From Watersipora subatra (Eukaryota > Bryozoa > Gymnolaemata > Cheilostomatida > Watersiporidae), in the NCBI RefSeq assembly GCF_963576615.1, contig NC_088708.1, positions 5,208,001 to 5,272,000 of the forward strand: DNA of 64,000 nucleotides. The letters run 5' to 3'. Below the pieces are notes generated by a model. It had not been told where the DNA came from, searched no databases, and was given only the letters and a program-made list of their open reading frames with translations. Positions 34,990 through 45,500 of this stretch are shown here, piece by piece (the first letter of the stretch is position 1; every line of letters begins with the position of its first letter). A program made the position numbers and the translations under genes.

Positions 34990-35690
34990 AAGTAGATTGT
35001 CAGAGTGTCAAAGGAAACCACCGATTATTTATTGAGAGGTATGCAGACAATTCAACATCAAATTTCAACTTGCTGCGCATTCCTGATGTCCCACCGCTAG
35101 TGGTTGGTGAAGGTAAGATAAGTACCACATCTGTAATATCTACTGTGGAAACATCATTGCCTTCTGGAATAACACAATGGTTGCCGTCCTTTTTGTAAAA
35201 TTGCACTGCGATTGCGTCCTCTTCGTTGTTTAGTTCTTGTACAATCCCGGCGAAATGGGCTACAGCTCTTTACCCACAAACTTTTACCAGCACATATGTG
35301 TTGACAGGCACATCCTTAGCTGTAATATAAGATGAATCAGGTAACTCTTTGGCCGGACTCGTAGGTTCACAGTCACTGTCATCAGCAACTATTGGCATAG
35401 CTAATGGTTCGTCATCACTGCTTGTGTCTTCATCAAGTTGCACTCTTTTTTTTTGTTTTTTTCTTCTTTTCTGCTTTAGCTTTTACTTCTGCTTCAATAG
35501 CCATCTTTACAGGAGTGTCAGTAAGAATTGCAGTTTTCTTCCTCTTTCTATTTATTGCTGCATTCTTTCTAGGGCCAGCTTTAGCATAGGGTCTAATTTC
35601 TTCAGGACTGACAATTGATGTAATAGCCAATGCTGACACTGAACTACAGCTAGTAGCTGAAGGTTGTGTAGGAGCAGGAAGGAGCAGGGT
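34990..35690 (-). pseudogene. C-terminal tail region of the pogo-like transposase
   Basis: Beyond the stop at 35703 the minus strand continues with SPEEIRPYAKAGPRKNAAIN and a lysine-rich stretch (35639-35433), a tail common in this transposase family. After a gap in another frame comes VLVKV, AHFAGIVQELN and IAVQFYKKDG (35290-35000). The original protein was therefore longer, or had a second exon. Confidence 0.6.
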
Positions 35691-35702
35691 AGGAGTTACG
35701 GG

Positions 35703-37045
35703 TTAACTTGATGCAGAAGGAGCTTCTGTTGAGCTGATTAGTGTAGCAGGTTTCTCTGTTGAAGTGTGGTCAGCTCGATTCGTCACATTAGCACATAAGA
35801 AGTCTGCGTCACTGAAACCATTCCTATTGAAAGGAACGATTCCTGGTCGGCGAAACCCAGACTTTATGGTTTCTGGGTTGAAGGCTCTGGAGAAGGAAGC
35901 ATCAAGAAGGGCAGGGATGTTGTATATAGTGATGGTCTGTCCAGAGTGATTCAGTTGCCATCTGTTACATACTTCATTGTAGTACACTTTGAGAGATCCA
36001 AAGACAGTCAGATCCAGAGGCTGCAATCTGTGACTGCAGTGTGGTGGAAAAGTTAGTAAAATAATACCGTTGTTCTTGGCTAAATCAATCACCTCTAAAG
36101 TGCAGTGGCTATCATGATTGTCCATTATGATGAGTATTGGTCGGTCTTTAGATGCTCTAGAGTGGTGAATAAGATGTTTTAACCACTGGAGAAAGATATC
36201 TCGAGATATCCATCCTGATGGATTTGCCACACCAATTGTTCCAGGAGGGGCACCACTAACCATATAAGCCTTGTAATGAACTCGTGGAAATATTAGCATT
36301 GGAGGAACAGATCCCGCCTGAGCATTTGCTGCTCCAATCATGGTGACAAGAGTGCCTCTTTCTGCACTGGTAACTTGGCCAACTTGTCTTAAGGACTTTT
36401 CAGCAATAACTTTAGGTGGTCGATGTACAGTGGTCAATGCAGTTTCATCAACATTGTAAATGTCTGCAGGTGCAAACCTGGACTTCTCCATCAGTGCTTC
36501 AAGATTATCAAAAAATGCATTCACATTACTTTATTAAAGCTCGTACCACGGCTGAGGCTTGTGGGCTCAGGTTTTCGTACTGACAAACTTGATTGACGCT
36601 TCATGAATCCATCAATCCAATCTGTTCCTGCAAGCCCATTTCTGTCCCAAGTCTCTAGGTAATTCTTATTGTTTCTCTTAGCATATTCTAGGGCTAGCTC
36701 TCTTGTCATCTTCTTTGTGAGTCCGTGATGCTGTCTAAAAGCCAGTTTGAGATAATCTGCTAATTGATCTTCATGTTGAGAGAATACATTTCGGTGAGCT
36801 TTTGTCTTTGCAAAAAAGTTCACCTCCTCAAAGCCTTTAGCTCTAGCCTCATTCACATATCGGCGTAATGTTGTACGAGGAATTGAAAAGTCTGTGGAAA
36901 TCTGGCGTATCGATTTCTCCTTTACAACAACCTCCTGTACGGCTTGTTTCAATAGCTCTGCAGAAGTCTTAGAGGCATTACTATTTTTTTTGTAAGTTCT
37001 GACCATGATTACCTGAGTAGAAAAAAAGTTATTATCATTTAACAT
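35703..37045 (-). pseudogene. Pogo-like transposase (psq HTH plus DDE_1), one frameshift in the core
   Basis: The frame 37045-36521 carries a psq-type helix-turn-helix (EKSIRQISTDFSIPRTTLRR, then YVNEARAKGFEEV) and a second, CENP-B-like helical domain (NYLETWDRNGLAGTDWIDGF). It ends in TSFNKVM and is continued in a shifted frame by 36524-35703, which begins NAFFDNLEALMEKSRFAPA. The DDE nuclease follows: IYNVDETALTTVH (first Asp), ILIIMDNHDSHCTLEV (second Asp), and LTFPPHCSHRLQPLDLTVFG (third acidic region). Apart from the 1-2 nt shift near 36530 the 430-odd residues are open, so this is the best preserved transposase here. It would bind the ends and cut at TA. Confidence 0.88.
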
Positions 37046-37862
37046 ATTATTATTATTAGTTTCTTAATTCTTTAGTAATTTTAGTGATTAATGTATATAA
37101 TAATAACATAAATATACATATACACCTACATAAATATATATACATACATGTAGGCTATAAATATTATTATTATTATCTACATTAATAATATATAGCTCTC
37201 TCTTAATACTACAAAAATAAAATTTAAATATTTGCAGTGTAAACAGTGGCAAATGGGGCACAATGGTCCATGGTCCACTGTGCCCCACACCAGGCGGGCC
37301 TTTGTGCCCCAATGCATGGTGTAGAACAATTTTCACAATGTGACAAAACTTATTCATTCCAGAAATTAATTAATAATCATTTAAGCATCACTAGTAGTTT
37401 AGAATTGTATTTAGACAGTGACATGGGTGCAAAATGTACAGAGTGTAAGATAGCGCCACTTCAAGTTCATATCTATTAGTAGGAATTGAAGACAAAAATA
37501 GTAAAAATTCTCACCGTGTGTACAATATTGATTGCATGTGGTTGAAACAAATATGGCTGATGCATTACATCACTTCCTGTAATATATGTAAATTAAACAT
37601 GTGTAAGAAGTATTGTAATAATGGCAGCTTCATGGTTTTAAAAGCTATCTCGTTGTGCTTTCTGAAAGCTTTCTGCTTTTTGTTACAATAGCCTTTTCAT
37701 AATACCTTCACTTTGTTCACAACTGTCAAGATGAACACAGCTAATAAAGTTTCTGTCAATAAACTGAATGTTCAAAGTATATAAACAACAAAAAGTTGTC
37801 TTCTCACAAAAATTAGTATGGTCCACTGTGCCCCTATGGCCATTGTGCCCCACTTACCCCTA

Positions 37863-39540
37863 CCCATTTTCAGCTGCAACTAACCAATCATCTCGCTGCT
37901 CACTTTTCTACTTAGATATGGTTCAATGGTTCGACAATCTCACTTACATGACAAGCGGTGTCGATACCTAGCCGCTGTAGTGATTTGCGAGAGTGGTCAG
38001 ATCGGCGAAGTTGAATTTCGTCAGCACTGGAAATATTTACTGTTTCAGTAGTGGGGTTGTCAGCCCTTGGACTTGCGGCTGGGATACACGATACATCTGT
38101 GATACCCAACTGTTGTTCATTGAACATAACATCCCTTCTCACAACCACAGAATTAGATTGATGGTCGTACAAGCGATAGCTTTTAGACTTTGCACTATAG
38201 CCCACAAATGCCATGGATTCAGCATTGTCGTCAAGCTTTTTACGAATAGCATCTGGTATAACAGCATATGCCATGAAGCCGAATACTCGAAGGTGATCTG
38301 ATCTATATCAGGTTTTTCACCATACCGTATCTGATAAGGTGTTGTAGGCGCTTTGTGTGTGCGAGTCGGATTTCTGTTTTTTAAATAAACAGCAGTGGTA
38401 ACGGCCTCAGCCCATAGAGATCTGGGAAAATTTGCATTCATGATCATAGCATGAGCAGATTCACGTACTGTTCTGTTATGGTGTTCGGCCACACCATTTT
38501 GCTCTTTAGTATGTCTAGTCGTCAGATCATAATGGATACCTTTGGATTTTAGATGGTTTTCGAATTCTGTAGACATACTCGCCGCGCCGATCAAAGCGTT
38601 TTGTGCGGATTGATTTTCCGGTTTGGTTGGTTACTAAAGCTGCAAACTCACAGAATCTAGAAAATACATCAGACTTATCTCGTATAAAATATGTAAGTAT
38701 ATCTACTGGAATCATCAATAAAAGTAACAAAGTATTTACTACCTCCTATGGATTGTGTTTGCATAGGACCACACAAATCTGTGTGTACAAGTTCAAGGAC
38801 ACGGGTGGACTTAATGTCGCTATTGGACTTGAAGGGTTTTCTCGACATTTTTTCTTTTACATACGGTTCACAAAAATACTTAGTTTTACACCAAAGAGAT
38901 TAGCGCCACTCACCAGTTGTTCCCTGTCCATACGATGTATAGCGGCTTCATGGACATGACCAAGGCGTTGATGCCATAGCTCACCGCTGTTAGAAGTGAT
39001 GTGCGCACTATCGTTTGAAGTTTTGTATATCCAGGTAATACAGTTTATCTATAAGTGTTCCTCGGCTACATACTTGTTTTTGTTGGTTTCTAATCCCACA
39101 TCGACTATGTCCAAATTGAACAATCAAGCCCTTAGAAGCTACAGCGCGAACAGAGAACAGGTTTGTGCTTCAGTCAGGTATGTACAGAACATCATATAAC
39201 GTAGCTTTGCGATTTACTCTACGACCTAACTGCGTTGATACTTTAATGTTACTTATCCCAATGGCGTCTACAGAGCTTTCATCAGCTACATCTACTTTAT
39301 GTGGTCTGTCAAATTGAGTGAACACTCGCTGAACCAACGTATATAAGGAGTCATGTGCTTTGTAGCGCCTGAATCTATTAGCTAGCGTTGATTAATTTTA
39401 TCGGCGGAGTCACTACCTGTACCAGTCAAAAAGGCTGACTTACCCGTGTCAGGATAGTTATCTGCTGCATGCTTAGCTTGGTGTAGAACTCCTTTGAGTT
39501 CTGCATCTTTTCTTTCTCCGTTTCTCTCTCTACAGAAACG
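37863..39540 (-). pseudogene. Copia protease and integrase
   Basis: An aspartic protease motif LIDSGATKHMT lies near 39345-39380. Integrase starts with VHTDLCGPMQTQSIGG and KYFVTFIDDSSRYTYI (about 38800-38700), then the frames 38730-38527 (AALVTNQTGKSIRTKRFDRR) and 38594-38139 (HTKEQNGVAEHHNRTVRESA, with the catalytic Glu region, then LWAEAVTTAVYLKNRNPT). The linker to RT follows at 38274-37912. The coding breaks at 37862 at the TA duplication of the pogo-like insert and resumes at 34620. Confidence 0.85.
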
Positions 39541-40294
39541 TTGAACATGGCCAATTTTATTACAGTATTAGCAGGTAGCCTGGCGTCTAATTTGCGGTCT
39601 GGTAGCCGAAAGAGCAGTATCGAGTTGGCGACAGCATTTCTTTCACTAGAAGCTGATACAAAGCTATATTCTTTTCATTTCTGTTCTTCGTTTAGAAGAG
39701 TTTGTTAAACAAACTCTAGCAATTGCGTATCTTTCTGCGTTTCGAGAGCAGTAAATTCAGTTGAATAACTCTTTGGAAGGGAACCTAGAAAGGTTAAAAT
39801 TTGGTCCTCTTCAGCAATAGGTGATTTGATAGCAGCTAGCCGATTCGTGAGCTTTTTCTTATTCTTTAGATGACCTTCAATTGAAGCGCTCTCAGACATT
39901 ACTGAGCGAAAGTAGCGCTTTTTCAAAAACATTTTATTGGCTGGAGTTTGTATTAGCTATTAGTATTGTATTAGCTCTTAGCTATGTATTGTATTAGCTA
40001 GAGTGTCTCTCTCAATATGTTTAGACAGTTTATCCCATGCCCCTTGGCCGTTTCACATTCAGTTATAAGGTAGAACAAGTCATCGCCAACCGCAAGCACA
40101 ATATGAGATAGTGCCTTGCTCGAGTTTTTATTATATGCAGGTTTCACAGCCCCATCATCTGTGTTTGCCGGAGCAACTGTAGTTCCATCAATATATTCAA
40201 ATAGCTCCTTAACAATCAGCAGATGTGTAAGCTTAAATTTTCATTTGGTATAGTTACTGCTAGAAAGTTTGTCTACACTCCATTTATTGTCCAT
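39540..40294 (-). pseudogene. Copia gag
   Basis: The minus-strand ATG at 40294 opens MDNKWSVDKLSSSNYTK, the standard copia Gag start. It is followed by LLIVKELFEYIDGT and, after frame changes, by the 39932-39705 frame (FLKKRYFRSVMSES; LTNRLAAIKSPIAEEDQILT). A CCHC zinc knuckle (YCNKIGHVQRFC, near 39540-39575) closes the domain, with a stop between its first two cysteines. Stops and shifts inactivate it. Confidence 0.8.
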
Positions 40295-40344
40295 AATGAT
40301 CACAGATCGACTAATCTAACTAGTTACACAGTACATATAATGTT

Positions 40345-40359
40345 CCTGGGCCCGTAACC
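40345..40359 (-). promoter_or_regulatory. Copia primer-binding site, half-tRNA-iMet type
   Basis: Directly inside the 5' LTR the minus strand reads GGTTACGGGCCCAGG. Drosophila copia is known to prime from an internal fragment of initiator methionine tRNA, with a site beginning GGTTATGGGCCCAG. The match here differs at one base in the first fourteen. The position next to the LTR and the match together support the call. Confidence 0.75.
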
Positions 40360-40577
40360 TATAGGAAATTACTAGTCAATTAAGATTAGGCGCTCATAGT
40401 CTTGTATTCGTTCAAACAGTTAAATACAGAGAGAAACAAGAAACAAATAAGTAAAAAGTTTGCACAGATAAAAACAAGCGTATTATAGGGAGTTGCCCCT
40501 CCTTTGATTAATATGAGGAAACAACTTCAAACTGTGTGCATGATATTATGATTTCCATAAAAACTACATAAACAAAA
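40360..40577 (-). repeat. 5' LTR of copia element
   Basis: Plus-strand TATAGGAAATTACTAGTCAA through CTACATAAACAAAA. It aligns with 23931-23945 joined to 25619-25813. The GATTT duplication follows at 40578. Confidence 0.85.
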
Positions 40578-40582
40578 GATTT

Positions 40583-41800
40583 GCAGTCCATGTAACAATG
40601 CATCTGCGATTTTAGTGGTTCAAAAGAGGGTCATTAGTGGCAGATTTTATAGCCATAGATCTTCTGACCTCGTTCATCTAGAACAAAATCAACAGACGCT
40701 TGTGCTTGGGAGTTCTTTTGGAAAGCCAAATCGGCATTTTCAAGTTTCATCTGACTGTGTTCGCAGGCAGTACCCCAGATTGCAACGTGTATGTTTTTGA
40801 CAAATGTTGACGAGGTCTTTCAACTAGTTTTCCAAGTTATCTACATCTTGACCCCTTACTGAGCATGGGTGGTTTTGAACATCCCAATAAAAGTTAGCTG
40901 GATTTTGGTTATGTTCACTGGCAGGGTTCCAAGTGCATACATATATATCCCAATAGGATATTAGTTCAAGTTGTGTATAAGTTTGTGTGTTTGGAGCATT
41001 TTGTAACCCAGCTAGGCCATGTACATGCAAGCTGCATCAATGTTGCCATTCAAATCTGTACCGGTTGTCATCAAATATAAAGTAAGGTGTAATGAAATGT
41101 TTGAAGAACGTGTCAAATCTAACACCTAGGTATGAGCCAACAGTAAGAAGTGAGTGCACAATTGCTTGAGCAATGGCTCTATTGTCATGTCAAGGAAACA
41201 TGCAAGATTGGGCCACTGCATGTCAGCAACTGAAAATGTGAAGGAAGCAGTAGAATTTCTGAGTTGTTTGTTCTTTGCCAGGAGTTCATTGCATCGGCTA
41301 TACCAGTATTGAGCAGTACCCCTGATTTGGGAACTGAACCTAAGATTTTTGTTGCTCAAGTTCCGTTGATTATCATTTACAAGTTGGCGAATATCGGCAA
41401 CAGACATTTCACGATTATTTGGGTTGTTCTGTACGAAGACTTGACCTACTTAAATAGATTGCCAGCGGAGTGTACTATTATAAGCAAGAAAAACAAATCT
41501 AGGATCAGCTTGAAATCAACCATCTTCGCAGTAAAGAAGATGTTTGAAGTAGTCACACGTGCAAAATGTTTAGCACGGGGTGCACGTAAATCCGCGGCAC
41601 ATATCAAGAACAAATCAGGAAATGCTCTTGCTACGTAGCCAACAGTGTTGAACACATTGATAGGTTCATCTTGCCATTCAGGCCAGTCAATTACATCATT
41701 GTTATCAATTGCAGCCTGAATAGCTTGATGTTCATTTGGTGTGGGCCTTTGTGCAGGTGCAAATGTATTTGGAATGACATGGTCATTTGGAATTCATTTT
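40583..41800 (-). pseudogene. Helitron Rep, N-terminal part with HUH motif
   Basis: Minus-strand blocks in changing frames: 41655-41446 (FNTVGYVARAFPDLFLICAA), 41407-41126 (SVADIRQLVNDNQRNLSNKN, then QIRGTAQYWYSRCNELL and MQWPNLACFLDMTIEPLLKQ), 41050-40824 (SLHVHGLAGLQNAP, the HUH nuclease motif with both histidines, and CTWNPASEHN), and a last stretch ending NRRCIVTWTAN at 40583. Rep nicks the DNA strand in rolling-circle transposition. A TGA immediately before the HUH motif, where relatives have arginine, and other stops make it dead. Confidence 0.8.
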
Positions 41801-43000
41801 GTAGCACACGGTTTACTATCTTTAGATGTGATCCCCATCGGGTCTTGCAGTCGCTTATCAGAGAATTTACAGGATTACCAAGCTTATTCTTCGCTTCGGA
41901 CAATTCACGCTTGTTCTGGAAACTGCTACCAAAATCTGCAACAAGGCCACGGCAGGCTTTCACAGCTTCATTGATTTTTTGCAGCCTTGGGTCAACGACT
42001 GCATTTTTCCCTTCTTTTGGGATGGTGGCAGACTTGATAGCATTGTCCAAGATGTGACCAATGCGACCAATTCGAGGTTTCTTCAGTATTCTTGCTGCTA
42101 CAATCATATTAGAAGCATTGTCTGTAGTAAGGCTGACCAGCTTGCTCTTGTCTAGGTTCCATTGTGTCAGCAGCTCTTCGAGTTTCTCTGCTATTTTTTG
42201 GCCAGTATGGTTCTCTGGTAGGTAGACAGTATTCAGGTTCTTAGTTACAGGTCCCATTCAGGAGATACATAGTGTACGGTGAGCAATAGATATGATGTAA
42301 GTCCAACGCTTGACCACCTATCAGCTGTTAACGACAAGTGGGTGATGTTAGCAAGCTGGTTACAAACACCAGCCTTTGTCTTAGAATACAGACTCGGTAT
42401 GAGTTTATCAGAGAACAGCTTTCTGCTTGGCATTTTAAACCTACAAGACACGAATATAATTCATTATCAGTGAACGATTTTTCTACAAAAGTATGACAAA
42501 GGTTCTGTGAAATGTTAGATTGGAAGGCAACAAACAATATATATTACTAACTTTGGATCCAAACACTCAATAAGATCCTTAAACTCTTGTTTCTCAACAG
42601 TGCTCAGTGGCATACTGCCCTTAGCGATACATCTAGTGATAGCATTTGTGATCCTCGCTTGAGCTTTATCTTCTGGCGCATATTGATGCTTTTAATCCCA
42701 TGCCTACGAAAATAAATTCGAAAGGTCAATCGACTGGAAAACCTAATAGCAAATTCTTCAGCAAAATCATATGCAACTGACGCAGCAAAGGAGAAAGAAT
42801 TAATTACCTCCTATAGTTTTGTTTGATGTGGTGCCAGTTTGTCAATGTGTGTGCTTTTACCAGCGGGTTGTTTTTTTAACCTGGTCATATTTCTGAGGGT
42901 GATGGTCCATCAGGTAAGCGAATAAATTAGTTGTGTTGCACTCTGAGCGCTTGATCTTTAATCCACAGTCATCATATGTTACCTGCATAAACAGTTAATA
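41690..43000 (-). pseudogene. hAT transposase (ZBED type), C-terminus lost
   Basis: Blocks on the minus strand: a BED-finger exon (about 43000-42880) with CGLKIKRSECNTTNLFAYLM then DHHPQKYDQVK, in which the first CxxC pair is damaged. Exon 42690-42548 reads ITNAITRCIAKGSMPLSTVE then FKDLIECLDPKL. Exon 42440-42245 starts after a TTGTAG acceptor with FKMPSRKLFSDKLIPSLYSK and includes ITHLSLTADRWSS (first Asp region). After a 1-nt frameshift at about 42250, 42257-41800 continues with VSLTTDNASNMIVAARIL, IGHILDNAIKS and CKTRWGSHLKIVNRVLQNE. The dimerisation domain is missing: at about 41800 the frame runs into Helitron Rep sequence. Confidence 0.85.
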
Positions 43001-43149
43001 ATGATCATCAATTAATTGAATTGTATATAAAGCATATAGCCTATATATCGCAACAGCACATAAATAATAGGATATGTATTATATATATGCACACACAGGC
43101 ACACACATCACCACAATAATTAATAATAATATGTTGTAGTATAAAAAAA

Positions 43150-44822
43150 ATTGTTTCCTCACCCCGGATACCCCGTATGGGTGGTAAATTCTGCTCTAAC
43201 TCGGGTCTCCTACCAGAGACCTGGGAGTTTGAGCACTCGCCTCAAGATCTTAGCTGTTCCCAATAGCGCATTTTTCTGCAACTCACTTGAGTTGATTGTT
43301 GTTGGTATTTGGGCAAGCCACATTTTATGCACCGGTGTTATTGCGCCCAGTGCCCCAATGACTACTGGGATTACAGTTGTTCTTACATTCCAGCATTTTT
43401 CAATCTCTTCTCCAAGAGGGAGATATTTCTCTACCTTTTCTTTTTCTTTGCTGGCTATATTGTAGTCATCGGGTACTGCTATATCTATTATAGTAGCCCT
43501 CTTGTTCTTGTCTACCACCACTATATTTGGTTGGTTTGCTAGGACATGCTTGTCAGTTCGGATGTAGAAGTCCCAGAGGATCTTAGCCCGGTCATTTTCA
43601 TTGACCTTACCAGGAGCTTCCCACCAGTGTTGTGGTTTATTAAGGCCATACTCATCACATAGACTTCTATACACAACACCTGTGACATGATTATGCCGCT
43701 CAGTGTATGCGTTCCATGCTAGCTGCTTGCATCCACTGATGATGTGTTGGATGGTCTCAGGTGCATCTTTGCAGTCTGCATCTAGGATCGTCTCTAGTGG
43801 GATAGATTTTCGTTTAGAGTTGCCTTGTTGGGAGCACTTGCTCCTGGGCTGCCATGATTAGCGACTCTGTATTGGCCGTTAGGTTTCCTTTGTTCAGCCA
43901 CAGATATGTCTGGTAAAGATCGCCAACCTTAGATATTTGTTGGTGGTAAGCACCATGAAGAGGTTTCGTGTGCCAGTCAATTTCCTCATCATCAGGGCGT
44001 AGGTCCGTTGTTAGAGCAGCCGATTGAAATTCAGCTAGCAACTTATCTGAGATGGCCATGGAGGCTGCATATGCTTTGATGCTTTGCTCCTCCTCTTTCA
44101 CTGTCTGCTGTACACTTTTGAGTCCCCTACCGCCATCTTTCCTATCAAGATACAATCTACTAGTATCAGATTTTGGGTGGAGTGCTCCATGCATGGTCAG
44201 CAGTTTATGAGTTGCTATATCTGTTTCTTTGATGGCTTCCTCAGTCCACTTTATTATGCCTGCTGGATATTTTATTACTGGCAGTGCGTAGGTACTTATT
44301 GCCATGACTTGGTTCTTGGCATTGAGCTGGCTCCGTAAGACCTGCCGAAGGCGTTTCTTGTATTCGGTAATGGCTTTGTGACGTACCTCCGCTTCGTGGT
44401 TGATGTTGCTTCCCAAGTACTTGTACCCTTCTTCTATATCTTTGATGGTACCATTTAGCATTCTTAGGCCATCTGTGAGCATGGAATGGCCTTTCTTAAG
44501 AATTAGCCTTCGACATTTCTCAATACCGAAGGTCATTCCGATGTCCTTGCTGTATACCTGAGTGAGATGTATTAGCGAATCAATGTCCCTTTGTTAGCGT
44601 ACAGCTTGATGTCATCCATGTAGAAGAGGTGGTTTATCTTGGTGCCACTCTTAAACTGGTACCCATATTGAGTATCCTCCAGCATATTGCTTAGAGGGTT
44701 TAGGCATATGCAGAAGAGCGGCGGTGATAAGGAGTCACCTTGATAGATGCCTCGCTTAATTTGTACACTCGCCAGCTTTTTGCCATTAGCCTCCAGTTCT
44801 GTCTGCCTCAGTAGTATGTATG

Positions 44823-44830
<8 letters not shown>
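43150..44830 (-). pseudogene. R2/NeSL-like LINE, 5'-truncated
   Basis: Minus-strand blocks: RT at 44825-44540 with IKRGIYQGDSLSPPLFCICL and motif C INHLFYMDDIKLYAN. The frame 44536-43814 (240 residues) holds the RT thumb and connection (MTFGIEKCRRLILKKG; YKYLGSNINHEAE). A CCHC-like finger (about 43790-43730, ETIQHIISGCKQLAWNAY) follows. The frame 43674-43210 has a restriction-like endonuclease (LANQPNIVVVDK, then IIDIAVPDDYNIASKEKEKV and EKY) and ends ALLGTAKILRRVLKLPG. In relatives the endonuclease starts with PD; here it is PN. The element is truncated in RT beside a TA microsatellite. The 3' end lies near 43150. Confidence 0.8.

Positions 44831-44855
<25 letters not shown>
44829..44855. 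repeat. (TA)n microsatellite
   Basis: An uninterrupted TA run of about 13 units exactly at the 5' truncation point of the LINE. Confidence 0.9.
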
Positions 44856-44859
<4 letters not shown>

Positions 44860-44860
<1 letters not shown>

Positions 44861-45310
44861 AATCTTAATTATTGAATTATTTATTGTGAGTGTATGTAGT
44901 ACTAGGTAGTATATATGATGAGCAAACCAGACGGTGAGTAGCAATAGTTATTAATAACATGATGAGGAATCAATCCGTCGAGGAAATAAAGACAAGTAAA
45001 TAATAAAATGTAATAATAAATAATAATGATGATGCCCTCTCTTTTTGCTCACGACGACTACAAAACTATTTCTCATTCACCACGTAAGCATTGATAGATT
45101 TAATCGAACCAGCAAATAGGGAACTCGCTCACCTAGTCAGTTGGCATAGACAAACCCTCAATCTTGTTTTTTACTTTGGAGAAATGAGCCCAGACTGGGC
45201 TCTTCGTCTTCTTTGCTGTCACCATGCTTGCAAGATGGTGGATTCAGTTGAAGTCTCATGATATCTTGCCCATGAGAGGGACATGAATTTGGAAATTTTA
45301 ATTGGAGTTT
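44860..45310. other. No feature recognised
   Basis: AT-rich DNA with no coding motif or shared repeat found. Confidence 0.4.
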
Positions 45311-45329
45311 AGAAAGTGAGCGAAATAAA

Positions 45330-45500
45330 ACTTACTGTACCTCAAGTATTGAGGACTTCTTTCTATCTCGTTATAAATTTTATTAATTGTAATTTGTTTA
45401 CAAGAAGGTTTTTCCTAAATACACAGTTTGTCATTTCCATTCCTAAATGCAACTCTAATTCTTTGCATCGAACCACGCAGCTCACTCATTTCTGAACAGA
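45330..45500. repeat. Uninterrupted copy of the repeat split at 17.7-21.0 kb
   Basis: TACTGTACCTCAAGTATTGA through TTTTTCCTAAATACACAG and beyond. The two flanks of the Ty3-like element align to this stretch in order, so it serves as an approximate empty-site relative. Confidence 0.5.

Larger units (their letters stand above)
34621..37860 (-). mobile_element. Pogo-like transposon (GGGGTAAG ends), 3.24 kb, in copia
   Basis: TA duplications at 34619-34620 and 37861-37862. The terminal inverted repeats begin GGGGTAAGTGGGGCACA at both ends, and a second GTGCCCC/GGGGCAC motif lies just inside the right end (37821-37834). The minus strand encodes an HTH-psq plus DDE_1 transposase and a C-terminal tail. 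Copia coding resumes on both sides across a single TA. Confidence 0.92.
23931..40577 (-). mobile_element. Ty1/copia retrotransposon interrupted by four DNA transposons
   Basis: Minus-strand order from 40577: 5' LTR, probable primer site, gag, protease, integrase, RT, RNase H, 3' LTR. The LTRs are 40360-40577 (218 bp) and 23931-25813 (about 210 bp once the pogo insert is removed). A 5-bp target duplication GATTT (plus strand) lies at 23926-23930 and 40578-40582, and joining the flanks across one copy restores Helitron Rep coding. Inserts occupy 23946-25616, 26634-33207, 33385-34081 and 34621-37860. Subtracting them leaves about 4.47 kb, a normal copia size. The LTR ends are TT...TA-like rather than the usual TG...CA, perhaps through decay. 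Confidence 0.9.
21700..41800 (-). mobile_element. Helitron, split by a copia element with nested inserts
   Basis: Helitron coding sequence in minus orientation lies on both sides of the copia element (40583-41800 and 21741-23925). Reading across one copy of the copia target duplication continues the Rep reading frame. The Rep HUH motif (SLHVHGLAG, near 41005-41035) is on the right and the YxxKY tyrosine motif (KYIAKYTSN, near 23870) is on the left, so the insertion fell between the two catalytic motifs. The helicase follows at 21741-23034. The 5' end is lost at a junction with a hAT remnant near 41800. The 3' end is not located. Confidence 0.8.

Noticed and set aside
37088..37240. ATA-rich stretch resembling a satellite
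   Set aside because: It is irregular simple sequence in the 5' noncoding part of the pogo-like element, with no fixed unit.
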